Positions 29,978-39,003 of a stretch of DNA of 64,000 nt are shown piece by piece (the stretch's first letter is position 1; each line of letters starts with the position of its first letter). The DNA lies in NCBI RefSeq assembly GCF_027941955.1, contig NZ_CP115960.1:310001-374000 (forward strand), read 5' to 3'. A program made the position numbers and the translations under genes. Source of the DNA: Sphingomonas sp. 7/4-4. Its GTDB lineage: Bacteria; Pseudomonadota; Alphaproteobacteria; Sphingomonadales; Sphingomonadaceae. The notes below the pieces were generated by a model. It did no database searches. It was given only the letters and a program-made list of their open reading frames with translations, and was not told the origin of the DNA.

Positions 29978-30619
29978 ATGTTTTTCAAGTCGTTTGGCAG
30001 GGTTTTGGCGGGACTTGGCGTCACTGCCGCTTTGCTGTCGGGATGTTCCGGGGGCAACCGTCCCGAACTGCCGCCCGCGGGTGCCGTCGCGGGACGCGAG
30101 GCGCCGAGCGAGGAATATGTCATCGGTCCGATGGACCAGCTCAACGTCTTCGTGTGGCGCAATCCCGAGCTGTCGGCGAAGGTCCAGGTGCGCCCCGACG
30201 GCCGCATCACCACGCCGCTGATCAGCGACATGCCCGCCGTGGGCAAGACCCCGGCGATGCTCGCGGACGATCTGAAATACGCGCTCGGCGAATATATCAA
30301 GGACCCGATCGTATCGGTGATCGTCGAGAATTTCTCGGGCACCTACAGCCAGCAGGTCCGCGTCGTCGGCGCGACCGAGAAGCCGGCATCGATCCCTTAT
30401 CGCGCCAACATGACTGCGCTCGATGCGATGATCGCCGTCGGGGGCTTGAGCGAATTCGCCTCGGGCAACCGCGCGCGGCTCGTCCGCTACGACCAGCAGA
30501 CCGGCAAGCAGCGCGAGTACAAGATCCGCCTGGGCGATCTGCTCAAGAACGGAGACATTTCGGCGAACGTCCGCCTCGCACCGGGCGATGTTCTGATCAT
30601 CCCCGAGAGCATGTTCTGA
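29978..30619 (+). CDS. XrtA-locus polysaccharide export lipoprotein (Wza-like)
   Basis: Outer-membrane/periplasmic export protein with SLBB-type domains, 213 residues, the usual length for exosortase-associated versions. GGGAGGGAG precedes the ATG. A lipoprotein signal ends LLSGC; the polysaccharide export domain starts EEYVIGPMDQLNVFVWRNPEL with VRPDGRITTPLI, and an SLBB-like part has QVRVVGATEKPASIPYRANMTALDAMIAVGG. It is first of a run of closely packed polymer genes continuing to the exosortase. It probably forms the periplasmic export channel with the chain-length protein downstream. Confidence 0.9.
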   Translation: MFFKSFGRVLAGLGVTAALLSGCSGGNRPELPPAGAVAGREAPSEEYVIGPMDQLNVFVWRNPELSAKVQVRPDGRITTPLISDMPAVGKTPAMLADDLKYALGEYIKDPIVSVIVENFSGTYSQQVRVVGATEKPASIPYRANMTALDAMIAVGGLSEFASGNRARLVRYDQQTGKQREYKIRLGDLLKNGDISANVRLAPGDVLIIPESMF

Positions 30620-30631
30620 GGATCGCGGAAC

Positions 30632-32143
30632 ATGGGTAGCCTTTTCGACGAACTGCGCGCCGCGCTGCACGCGGTATGGATGCGGCGCTGGCTCGCGCTC
30701 GCGATCGCCTGGGGACTGTGCCTCGCCGGGTGGCTGGTCGTGTCGCAGATGCCGAGCAGCTATGAATCGCGCGCGCGGATCTTCGTCCAGCTGCGGCAGA
30801 TCCTGCCGACCGACGGCGGCGCTTCGGCGGCCGCGCAGCAGCGCGACATCGATCGCGTCCGCCAGACGCTGACTTCGGCGGTCAATCTCGACAAGGTCGT
30901 GCGCGGCACCGATCTCGCCAGGACCGTTTCGACCGACCGCGACGTCGCCGATCGGATCGCGGGGCTGCAAAAGGCGATCAAACTCACCGCGCAGCAGGAC
31001 AATCTGTTCGAGATCAGCGTCACTGCGCCGAGCGGCAAGATGGCGCAGCAGATCACGCAGAAGCTGATCGACATCTTCGTCGAGGAGAATCTCGCCGATG
31101 GCCGCGATGCCAGCGGGCAATCGCTGCGCTTCCTCGACCAGCAGCTCGACGTGCGCCAGAAGGCGCTGCAGGAAGCCGAGGCCAAGAAGGCCGATTTCGC
31201 GGCACGCTATCTCGGTTCGCTGCCGGGCACCGGCTCGCTCAACGATCGCATCGGCGCGGCGCGCGCCCAGCTTTCGCAGATCGAGTCGGACCTCGCGGCG
31301 GCGCAGAGCGGCCTCAGCGCAGTGAACGGACAGATGGCGGGAACGCCGATGAACGTCGCAGGCCAGGGCGCCCCGGTCACCGGGCCGGCGCGTGCGCGGC
31401 TCCAGGCGATCCAGGGCCAGCTCGCCGAAGGCCGCAGCCGCGGCTGGACCGACAGCCATCCCGACATGATCGCACTCAACAACCAGCTCGCCGCGGCGCA
31501 GGCGGCGGCGCGCGCCGAACCGGCCGTGGGTGGCGCGGCTGGCGCCAGCAACCCGCTCTATCTGAGCCTCAAGTCGATGCAGGCCGACAAGGCCTCGACC
31601 GTCGCCGCGCTCACGCAGCGCAGGGGCCAGATCGAAAGCGATCTCGACCAGTTCGAGGCCAAGATGGCCGGGGCGCCCGGGCTCGCCGCCGAGCAGGGCC
31701 AGATCGACCGCGAATATCAGGTCCTCAAGGATCAGTATGACAAGCTTCTCTCGGACCGCGAGCAGGTGCGCATCCGCAGCCAGGCGCAGACCGAGACCGA
31801 CGCAGTGAAGTTCAACGTCGTCGATCCGCCAACGCTGCCGCGCGCACCGACCGCGCCAAATCGTCCGCTGCTGCTCACCGGGGTGCTGATCCTCGGTCTC
31901 GGCGCAGGCGTTGCCGGAGCATTCGGGCTGGCGCAGCTGACCACGACCTTCTCCACCGCTTCCCGGCTGGAGAAAGCGAGCGGCATGCCGGTGATCGGGT
32001 CGATCGCCGAAGTGGTCACCGCAGCGCAAATCGAGATGCGTCGCAGGAAGTTGATGATGTTCGCCGGCGCCACCGCGGGGCTTGTGATCGCGTTCGTCGG
32101 GCTGCTCGGCGTAGAATTCCTCCAGCGCGGCATGGGGGCCTGA
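30632..32143 (+). CDS. XrtA-system chain-length determinant (Wzz/GumC-like)
   Basis: Polysaccharide co-polymerase of 503 residues. A TM segment near the N-terminus (~15-35; WLALAIAWGLCLAGWLV) and a second pair at the C-terminus (~415-440 and ~470-490) flank a long periplasmic coiled-coil region. FVQLRQILP and the C-terminal DPPTLPRAPTAPNRPLLL are typical of the family. It has no fused kinase; the tyrosine kinase is the next gene, one base away. It sets polymer length and docks on the export lipoprotein. Confidence 0.9.
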   Translation: MGSLFDELRAALHAVWMRRWLALAIAWGLCLAGWLVVSQMPSSYESRARIFVQLRQILPTDGGASAAAQQRDIDRVRQTLTSAVNLDKVVRGTDLARTVSTDRDVADRIAGLQKAIKLTAQQDNLFEISVTAPSGKMAQQITQKLIDIFVEENLADGRDASGQSLRFLDQQLDVRQKALQEAEAKKADFAARYLGSLPGTGSLNDRIGAARAQLSQIESDLAAAQSGLSAVNGQMAGTPMNVAGQGAPVTGPARARLQAIQGQLAEGRSRGWTDSHPDMIALNNQLAAAQAAARAEPAVGGAAGASNPLYLSLKSMQADKASTVAALTQRRGQIESDLDQFEAKMAGAPGLAAEQGQIDREYQVLKDQYDKLLSDREQVRIRSQAQTETDAVKFNVVDPPTLPRAPTAPNRPLLLTGVLILGLGAGVAGAFGLAQLTTTFSTASRLEKASGMPVIGSIAEVVTAAQIEMRRRKLMMFAGATAGLVIAFVGLLGVEFLQRGMGA

Positions 32144-32144
32144 G

Positions 32145-33156
32145 ATGAACGACGAAACCCCGCGCCGTTATCGCGGCTCGCTGCTCGAGCGGGCGGCGGA
32201 GCAATATGGCTTCTCTCGGCCGGCAGTTGCGCGCACGCCGATCGCGACGCCGGACGAAGAGCCGCTGACGCTGAGCGTCCCCGCGCCCGAGCCCGTGCGC
32301 GAGATGCCGGCCCCCGAACCGCAGGCGCCGCTGCTGCGTCGCGGCGTCGAGCCCGAGGCGCCTGCGCCCCTCCGGGCCGAGCCGGAGCCGAAGCCCGCGC
32401 CGCACACCGGACGCCTTTATGCACCGATAGACCGCATCGCGCTCCGCGAGGGCGGGATGCTCGTCCCCGGTGGACAGATCACTGCCATGGCGGAGGAATT
32501 CCGCATGGTGAAGCGCCAGCTGCTGCTCACCGCACGCGCGGTGGCGACGAAGGACGGCGCCAAGGCCGCCGATCGTGCGCGGATGATCCTCGTCTGCTCG
32601 GCACGGCCCGACGAAGGCAAGACCTTCTGCGCGATCAACCTCGCGCTTTCGATGGCGGCCGAGAAGGACATGGAGATCCTGCTCGTCGACGCCGATTTCG
32701 CCAAGCCGGATGTGCTCGGCCGGCTGGGGCTTCCTGAGGGCCTGGCTTGCTCGACGCGTTGGCCGGAACCGTTGCCAATGTCGAGGAGTGCATCGTCGAT
32801 ACCGACGTGCCGCAGTTCTCGGTACTCCCGGCGGGCACCAGGACCAACAACGATACCGAGCTTCTGGCGAGCGACCGTGCCCGCGCGATCCTCGACGGAC
32901 TGGCAAAGGCCAATCCGCGCCGTATCGTGATTTTCGATTCACCGCCCGCGCTCGCGGCGTCGCCCGCGGCGGTACTCGCGGCACAGGCCGGGCAGGTGAT
33001 GCTCGTCGTCCGCGCCGATCGCACCAGCGAGAGCGACCTGCGCGAGGCGGTCAGCGTTCTCGACGGCTGCGAGCATATCCAGCTGCTGCTCAATTCGGTT
33101 TCGTTCCAGCCCGGCGGTCGCCGGTTCGGCAATTATTACGGGGAGGCGGGGAGTGA
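32145..33156 (+). CDS. XrtA-associated tyrosine autokinase (two frame breaks)
   Basis: Cytoplasmic BY-kinase that partners the chain-length protein. A ~100-residue Pro/Glu-rich N-terminal region is followed by the P-loop ATPase: Walker A VCSARPDEGKT, Walker A' ILLVDADFAKPD and Walker B RRIVIFDSPP. A break at 32744-32745 (one G missing) restores LPEGLGLLDALAGT. Near the end, one more G at 33148-33151 gives ...NYYGEAGE with a TGA that overlaps the next GTG start (33153), a tidy operon junction; without it the frame runs on to 33457 inside the next gene. The tail keeps only Tyr-Tyr in NYYGEAG rather than a long tyrosine cluster. Confidence 0.85.
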
Positions 33157-34754
33157 CCCGGCTTATCATCGCCACCATGGTCGCGCTCGTCTGCGCGGCC
33201 TCGCCGGCCACTGCCCAGCGCACGCGGGTATCACCCTATATCGAGGCGAGCCAGGTGCTCGTCTCCGATCTGAGCAATGGCGGCGACGTGCTGACCTATT
33301 CGACGGTCGGCGCCGGCATCGATGCGCAGGTGACCACTCGCCGCGTCGAGGTACAGGTGAGCTACCAATACGAGCACCGCTTCTCGTACGACAAGGATCT
33401 CGCGGACGATTCGATGCACAGCGGCCTTGTCCAGGCGCGCGCGAAGATCACGCCTGAGCTTACGATGGAAGGCGGCGCCATCGCGACGCGCGGCCGTTCC
33501 GACATCCGCGGCGATGCGTTGGGCACCGCGCAGGGTAATGTCCGCAACAGCAGCCAGGTCTATTCGGTCTATGCCGGGCCGAGCCTCGCCACGCATGTCG
33601 GCAAGGTATTCGCCAATGCCGCCTATCGCTTCGGTTACACCAAGGTCGAGGCGCCCAATGGCGGCACCGGCGTTCCGGCCGGATCGCCGCCGCTCGATCG
33701 CTACAATGATTCCAAGGTTCATGTCGCGACCGCCAGCGTCGGCGTGAAATCGGGCAACGGGCTGCCTGTGGGCGTTACTGCCAGCGGTTCGTTCACCCGC
33801 GAGGATGCCGGGCAGCTCGATCAGCGCTTCGAGGGCAAGTTCGCCCGCGGCGACGTAGTGCTCCCGGTCGGCCGCGGCGTCGCGCTCGCAGCGGGCGTGG
33901 GTTATGAGAAGATCGAGGTCAGCCAGCGCGATGCGTTGCTGAGCGGCGGCCTGCCGGTGATCGACGGCAATGGCCGCTTCGTCACCGATCCGTCCTCGCC
34001 GCGCCGGATCGCTTATAATTTCGACGGCACCTTCTGGGATGCCGGCGTGATCTGGCGCCCCAGCCGCCGCACCTTCCTCGAGGCGCGTGTGGGCCGCCGC
34101 TACGGTTCGATGAGCTATACCGGCTCGGCCAGCTACCAGATCGGTCCGGGCAGCGGCGTGCAGATCGGCGTCTACGACAGCGTCGAGACCTTCGGGCAGC
34201 AGCTCAACGGCTCGCTCACGCGGCTGCCGACCAGCTTCGTCAACACCACCGATCCGTTCGGCAACCAATTCAGCGGCTGCATCTTCGGCACCACCGGCGC
34301 CGCGGCGGGCGGCTGCCTCAACCAGGTGTTCGCATCGACGGTGACGTCGGCCTATCGCTCGCGCGGCGTCACCGGCGTCGCGGTGCTCAATCGCGGCAGC
34401 ACGCGGATCGGCGTGGGCGGCGGCTATGCGCGCCGCACCTTCCTCACGCCGCAGAGCGTGGGCGGGGTGAGCATCGACGGCACGTCGGACGAGAGCATCT
34501 ACGCGCAGCTCTTCGCCTCGGGCGACGTCGGCCGCAACGGATCGATCAGCACCAGCGTGTTCGGCAGCTACTACAATAGCGATCTCGCCGGGGCACAGGG
34601 CATTGTCGGCTACGGCGCGAACACCGCTTACACGCACATGTTCGGACCGCTCGGGGCGACGGCGTCGCTCGGGCTGTTCGGCTTCGACAGGGAAGGCGAT
34701 TCCAACGCGACTGCGCAGGCGCAGGCGTTGGTGGGGCTCCGCTACGGATTCTAG
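33153..34754 (+). CDS. XrtA-locus outer-membrane beta-barrel protein
   Basis: 533 residues starting at GTG 33153, with a signal peptide ending ATAQ. The mature part is rich in alternating hydrophobic strands and ends ALVGLRYGF, a classic outer-membrane barrel end with terminal Phe. Proteins at this place in XrtA loci form a family named only as PEP-CTERM system-associated proteins, with no known biochemistry. A role as the outer-membrane pore or assembly factor for the polymer is plausible because the locus has a short Wza-like lipoprotein. The two Cys in SGCIFGTTGAAAGGC could form a loop disulfide. Confidence 0.8.
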   Translation: MTRLIIATMVALVCAASPATAQRTRVSPYIEASQVLVSDLSNGGDVLTYSTVGAGIDAQVTTRRVEVQVSYQYEHRFSYDKDLADDSMHSGLVQARAKITPELTMEGGAIATRGRSDIRGDALGTAQGNVRNSSQVYSVYAGPSLATHVGKVFANAAYRFGYTKVEAPNGGTGVPAGSPPLDRYNDSKVHVATASVGVKSGNGLPVGVTASGSFTREDAGQLDQRFEGKFARGDVVLPVGRGVALAAGVGYEKIEVSQRDALLSGGLPVIDGNGRFVTDPSSPRRIAYNFDGTFWDAGVIWRPSRRTFLEARVGRRYGSMSYTGSASYQIGPGSGVQIGVYDSVETFGQQLNGSLTRLPTSFVNTTDPFGNQFSGCIFGTTGAAAGGCLNQVFASTVTSAYRSRGVTGVAVLNRGSTRIGVGGGYARRTFLTPQSVGGVSIDGTSDESIYAQLFASGDVGRNGSISTSVFGSYYNSDLAGAQGIVGYGANTAYTHMFGPLGATASLGLFGFDREGDSNATAQAQALVGLRYGF

Positions 34755-34769
34755 GACCGAGGCACGCAG

Positions 34770-35897
34770 ATGTACGACGATCATTATGGACTGAGCGGCA
34801 GGCCGTTCCAGCTCACGCCGGACCCGCGCTTCTGGTTCGACACCGCGACGCATCGCAAGGCGATGGCCTATCTCGGCTATGGGCTGAGCCAGGGCGAAGG
34901 CTTCGTGGTGATCACCGGCGATCCCGGCGTGGGCAAGACCACGCTGATGGGCCATCTGCTCGGCGAGATCGACGAAGAGCGGCTCAACGTCATCAAGATC
35001 GTCTCGACCCAGCTGCGTCCCGAGGACCTGCTCCAGACCGTCTGCGCGGGGCTCGAGATCGACGCGAACGGCGCGAGCAAGTCGGCGATGCTGGCGGCAG
35101 TGGAGCATGGCCTGCACGCGGTCGCGCGTGACGGTCGCCGCACCTTGCTGATCATCGACGAAGCGCAGGCGCTTCCGGCGGAGAGCCTGGAGGAGCTGCG
35201 CATGCTCTCCAATTTCCAGGCCGGCGGCTATGCGCTGCTCCAGATCTTCCTGCTCGGCCAGCCCGAATTCCGGCTGACGCTGCACGACGGCAAGCTCGAG
35301 CAATTGCGCCAGCGCGTGATAGCGATGCACCATCTCGCGCCGATGGATGCCGATGAAGTCGAGCCCTATCTGCTGCACCGCCTGTCGTGCGTCGGCTGGC
35401 GGGGCAAGCCGCGCTTCACCAACGATGCGCTGGTGGCGATCCACCGGTGGTCTGGCGGGATTCCGCGCCGGGTGAACCAGCTCGCCGGCCGCGTGATGCT
35501 GTTCGGCGCGATCGAACAGCTCGATACGTTCGGCGCGGCCGAGCTGGCGGCAGTGATCGACGATCTCGACAACGATGCCCCGGCGCGCGTCGCACCCGTC
35601 CAAAACCATGCGCCGGTCGAGCCGCTCGAGCTACGCGACATCGCGCCCATGGCGATGGGCACGCCGATGCCGTCGGAGCCGGTCGAGGCACGGCCGCTGC
35701 GCGCCGAAACCGTTGTCGAGACGCCTGCGCCCGTCGCCGAAGCCCCGCTCGATCGCCGGATTGCCGAGCTCGAGAAGCAGCTCCAGGAGCAGGATGCGGC
35801 GCTGCGCCGGGTGCTGACCCTGCTGGTCGATTGGGTCGAGAGCGGCGACAGCGATCGCCGTCCGGACTTGTCGAGCCTGCGCGGGCACGCGGCCTGA
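34770..35897 (+). CDS. XrtA-associated ExeA-like ATPase
   Basis: 375 residues. It begins MYDDHYGLSGRPFQLTPDPRFWF, as in ExeA/GspA-like AAA ATPases. Walker A is GDPGVGKTT, Walker B LLIIDEAQ, and a sensor-type SGGIPRRVNQL follows. After about residue 265 there is a Pro/Glu-rich linker and a C-terminal coiled coil (RRIAELEKQLQEQDAALRRVL). ExeA-type proteins help pass secretion components through peptidoglycan; here the role in the exosortase/polymer system is unknown. Its stop is six bases before the deacetylase start. Confidence 0.88.
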   Translation: MYDDHYGLSGRPFQLTPDPRFWFDTATHRKAMAYLGYGLSQGEGFVVITGDPGVGKTTLMGHLLGEIDEERLNVIKIVSTQLRPEDLLQTVCAGLEIDANGASKSAMLAAVEHGLHAVARDGRRTLLIIDEAQALPAESLEELRMLSNFQAGGYALLQIFLLGQPEFRLTLHDGKLEQLRQRVIAMHHLAPMDADEVEPYLLHRLSCVGWRGKPRFTNDALVAIHRWSGGIPRRVNQLAGRVMLFGAIEQLDTFGAAELAAVIDDLDNDAPARVAPVQNHAPVEPLELRDIAPMAMGTPMPSEPVEARPLRAETVVETPAPVAEAPLDRRIAELEKQLQEQDAALRRVLTLLVDWVESGDSDRRPDLSSLRGHAA

Positions 35898-35902
35898 CCG
35901 AC

Positions 35903-36744
35903 ATGCTGGTCAACGGCCTCTCGGTAGATGTCGAGGACTGGTTTCAGGTCGGGGCGTTCGAAAAGACGATCGCGCGCGATGACTGGGACGGGCTCGAGCA
36001 TCGCGTCGAGGCGAACACCGATCGCGTGCTGGCGCTGTTCGGCGCGGCCGGGGTGCAAGCGACGTTTTTCACGCTCGGCTGGGTGGCGAAACGCTATCCC
36101 GCGCTGATCCGCCGCATCGCCGAAGCAGGGCACGAAGTGGCCAGCCATGGCTGGGCGCACCAGCGCGTCTTCACGATGGAGCCGAAGCAGTTTCGCAAGG
36201 ATCTGGCCGATGCCCGGGCGGCGCTGGAGGATGCGAGCGGCACCGAAGTGACCGGCTATCGTGCGCCGAGCTTCTCGATCGATCTCCGGACGCCCTGGGC
36301 GCATGCCGAACTGGCCGAGGCGGGTTATCGTTATTCGTCGAGCATCGCGCCTATCCGGCACGATCATTATGGCTGGCCCGAAGCGCCGCGCCGCGCCTTC
36401 CGACCGGTCGGCGATGCCGAGCTGATCGAGCTGCCGATCACCATTGCCCGGTTTGCGGGACGCGAGATCACCGCGGGGGCGGGTTCTTCCGGCTGCTGCC
36501 CAATAGCGTGACCGATCGCGCGGTGCGCACTGCCAATGCAGCGGGTTCGCCCGCGGTCTTCTATTTCCACCCTTGGGAAGTCGATCCCGACCAGCCGCGC
36601 GTCGCCAATGCGCCGCTCAAGTCGAGGCTGCGGCATTATGCCCGGCTCGGCGCGATGGCGGGCAAGCTCGAGCGGCTGATCGCCACCCATGCCTGGGGGC
36701 GGATGGACGCGATCGCCGCGCGCGAAGCGGAGCGGCTGCAATGA
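35903..36744 (+). CDS. XrtA-system polysaccharide deacetylase (one frame break)
   Basis: Carbohydrate esterase 4-type NodB domain that removes acetyl groups from the polymer. It starts MLVNGLSVDVEDWFQ (the SVDVEDWF opening is diagnostic for exosortase-associated deacetylases); metal-binding His are in EVASHGWAHQRV and the active site in TGYRAPSFSI. A break at 36475-36479 (five G, six expected) joins AREITAGGG to FFRLLPNSV; the end has FYFHPWEVDPDQPR. About 279 residues. The stop overlaps the FemAB start as ATGA. No signal peptide is seen, as is normal for this group. Confidence 0.88.
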
Positions 36745-37804
36745 ACGCGCCGCTGCTGACCCGCCCGCTGGCCCTGCGTGCCGCCGATCTGGGCGATGCG
36801 GGCGAGCGTGCGCGGTTCGGCGCCTGGGTACACGACCATCCGGAAGCTACGCCGTTCCATCTGCCGGCGTGGAGCGTGGCGGTGGCCCGCGGGTGCCGGC
36901 AGAAGAGCCATTACCTCGTCGCCGAGCGCGGCAATGGCGATATCGCCGGCGTGCTGCCGCTGACCGAGATGCACTCGCCCTTATTCGGGCGGGCGCTGGT
37001 TTCGGCAGGGTTCGGGGTCGGTGGAGGCGTGCTCGCCGACAATGCGGCTACTGTGCGCACACTGGCCGAGGCAGCCTGGGCGCTTGCCGGACGGTTGAGC
37101 TGCCCGAGCGTCGAACTGCGCGGCGGGGCGCTGCCCGGGCCGGACTGGCACGTCGACGATAGTACCTATCTCGGCTTCGTGCGCGATCTTGCGCAGGACG
37201 ACGAGGCCGAACTGCTCGCGATCCCCGGAAGCAGCGCGCCGAGGTGCGGCGGTCATTCGGCAACGAACTGGAGGTCGTCACCGGAGACGACGCGGCGACG
37301 CACTATGCGCTCTATGCGGAATCGGTACGCAATCTCGGCACGCCGGTGTTTCCGCGTACGCTGTTTTCCGAAGTGCTGAACGAATTCGGCGAGGCCGCCG
37401 ACGTCCTGACCGTGCGCCACCACGGCATGGGCGTATCGAGCGTGCTGAGCCTCTACTGGAAAGACGTCGTATATCCCTATTGGGGCGGAGGCGGCGATGC
37501 GGCGCGGGCGCTGCGGGCCAACGATGCAATGTATTTCGGGCTGATGCGGCATGCGCGCGAGCGCGGCTGCAAGCGCTTCGATTTCGGGCGGTCCAAGACG
37601 GGGACGGGCGCGGCGGCGTTCAAGAAGAACTGGGGCTTCGAGCCGGAGCCGCTGGCCTATTTTTCCCGCGCAGCCGACGGTGCGGCGCCCCGGAAAGTGA
37701 ATCCGCTCGATCCGAAGTACACCCTGCAGGTAAAGGCGTGGAAGCGCATGCCGCTATGGCTCGCCAACCGCATCGGTCCGTGGATCGCGCAGGGGTTGGG
37801 CTGA
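36741..37804 (+). CDS. XrtA-associated FemAB-like GNAT-fold protein (one frame break)
   Basis: Peptidyltransferase-like protein with tandem GNAT folds, about 354 residues. The ATG overlaps the deacetylase stop. Features: ATPFHLPAWSVAV at the start, then YLVAERGNGDIAGVLPL; the second half has FPRTLFSEVL, VVYPYWGGGG, FDFGRSKTGTGAAAFKKNWGFEPEPL. A break at 37223-37226 (four C, five expected) restores AIPRKQRAEVRRSFGNEL. FemAB proteins add amino acids to peptidoglycan; in XrtA loci the acceptor is unknown and could be the polymer. The stop overlaps the glycosyltransferase start as TGATG. Confidence 0.87.
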
Positions 37805-39003
37805 TGGGGGACGTGCTCTTCCTCGCGCACCGCGTGCCGTATCCGCCCGATCGCGGCGACAAGATCCGCAGCTTCCACATGCTCCGGCACCTGGCGAAGC
37901 ACCGGCGCGTCCACCTCGCCGCTTTTGCCGACGATCCTCGCGATATGAACCGCCCGGAGCTGGCCGAATTCACCGCCAGCCGCGCGATCGTGCGGCGGAG
38001 GAAATCGCAGGCGGTGGCAGGGGTTCAGGCGCTGGCGTCGGGGCGGCCGCTGTCGCTCGCCGCGTTCGACGATGCGGCGATGCGGCGCACCGTCGTGGAC
38101 GTGCTGGCGCGCGAGGATGTGGAGACGATCTTCGTCTTCTCGAGCCAGATGGCGCAATATCTGCCGGCCGAGCCGCATGCCCGTGTGATAATGGATTTCG
38201 TCGACATGGATTCGGCGAAGTTCGCGTCCTATGCGGAGGCGGCGAAGGGACCGATGCGCTGGATACTGGCGCGCGAGGCGCGGCTGCTGATGGCTTATGA
38301 GGGCGCTGTCGCGGCACGCGCCGATGCGAGCCTGTTCGTTAGCGAGGCCGAAGCAAGTTTGTTTCGCCAGAGCACCGACGCCGAGCGCGTGCAGGCGATC
38401 GAGAACGGCATCGACACCACGCATTTCGATCCGGCGGCGGATTTCGCGCACGTGGATGCGGGGCCAGCGTTGATCGTCTTCACCGGCCAGATGGACTATC
38501 GCCCCAATATCGAGGCAGTGACCTGGTTCGCCGAGGACATCCTGCCGTGCGTGCGCGCAACGCATCCCGATGTCCGCTTCGCGATCGTCGGCCGTAATCC
38601 CGCCGAGGCGGTGAAGGCACTGGCGAAAAGCGGCGATGTTATCGTGACCGGCGAAGTCGAGGATGTCCGCGGCTGGCTCGCCGCAGCGGCACTGGTGGTG
38701 GCACCGCTCAAGCTCGCGCGCGGGATCCAGAACAAGGTGCTCGAGGCAATGGCGATGGCGCGGCCGGTTGTGGCTTCGAGCGCCGCGGCGGAAGGCATCG
38801 ACCACAAGGGAACGATCGCGGTCGCCACCAGTGGCGGGGACATCGCGGATGCCGTGACGCTGCTGCTGTCGGATCGGCGGAAAGCCGCCGAGCTTGGCCT
38901 CGCTGCCCGGGCGCGTGTGATGGCGCGCTATGGTTGGGACGCACGGCTGGCGCCGCTCGATGGCCTTATCGGCTTGCCGCCGCGTCTGGGGCGAGCGGCA
39001 TGA
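37804..39003 (+). CDS. XrtA/PEP-CTERM system glycosyltransferase (GT4 type)
   Basis: 399-residue GT-B sugar transferase with no break. It starts MGDVLFLAHRVPYPPDRGDKIRSFH, the opening of the exosortase-linked transferase family; RVIMDFVDMDSAKF and the donor-binding region FTGQMDYRPNIEAVTWF, KLARGIQNKVLEAMAMARPVV fit GT4 enzymes. Its stop overlaps the exosortase start as ATGA. It should add one sugar of the exopolysaccharide repeat in the cytoplasm; donor and linkage cannot be read from the sequence. Confidence 0.9.
   Translation: MGDVLFLAHRVPYPPDRGDKIRSFHMLRHLAKHRRVHLAAFADDPRDMNRPELAEFTASRAIVRRRKSQAVAGVQALASGRPLSLAAFDDAAMRRTVVDVLAREDVETIFVFSSQMAQYLPAEPHARVIMDFVDMDSAKFASYAEAAKGPMRWILAREARLLMAYEGAVAARADASLFVSEAEASLFRQSTDAERVQAIENGIDTTHFDPAADFAHVDAGPALIVFTGQMDYRPNIEAVTWFAEDILPCVRATHPDVRFAIVGRNPAEAVKALAKSGDVIVTGEVEDVRGWLAAAALVVAPLKLARGIQNKVLEAMAMARPVVASSAAAEGIDHKGTIAVATSGGDIADAVTLLLSDRRKAAELGLAARARVMARYGWDARLAPLDGLIGLPPRLGRAA

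Noticed and set aside
29771-32029. A 752-codon minus-strand open frame
   Set aside because: Antisense to the export and chain-length genes of the XrtA operon; no recognisable protein features.
33231-35609. A 792-codon minus-strand open frame
   Set aside because: Antisense to the outer-membrane barrel and ATPase genes; shadow composition.
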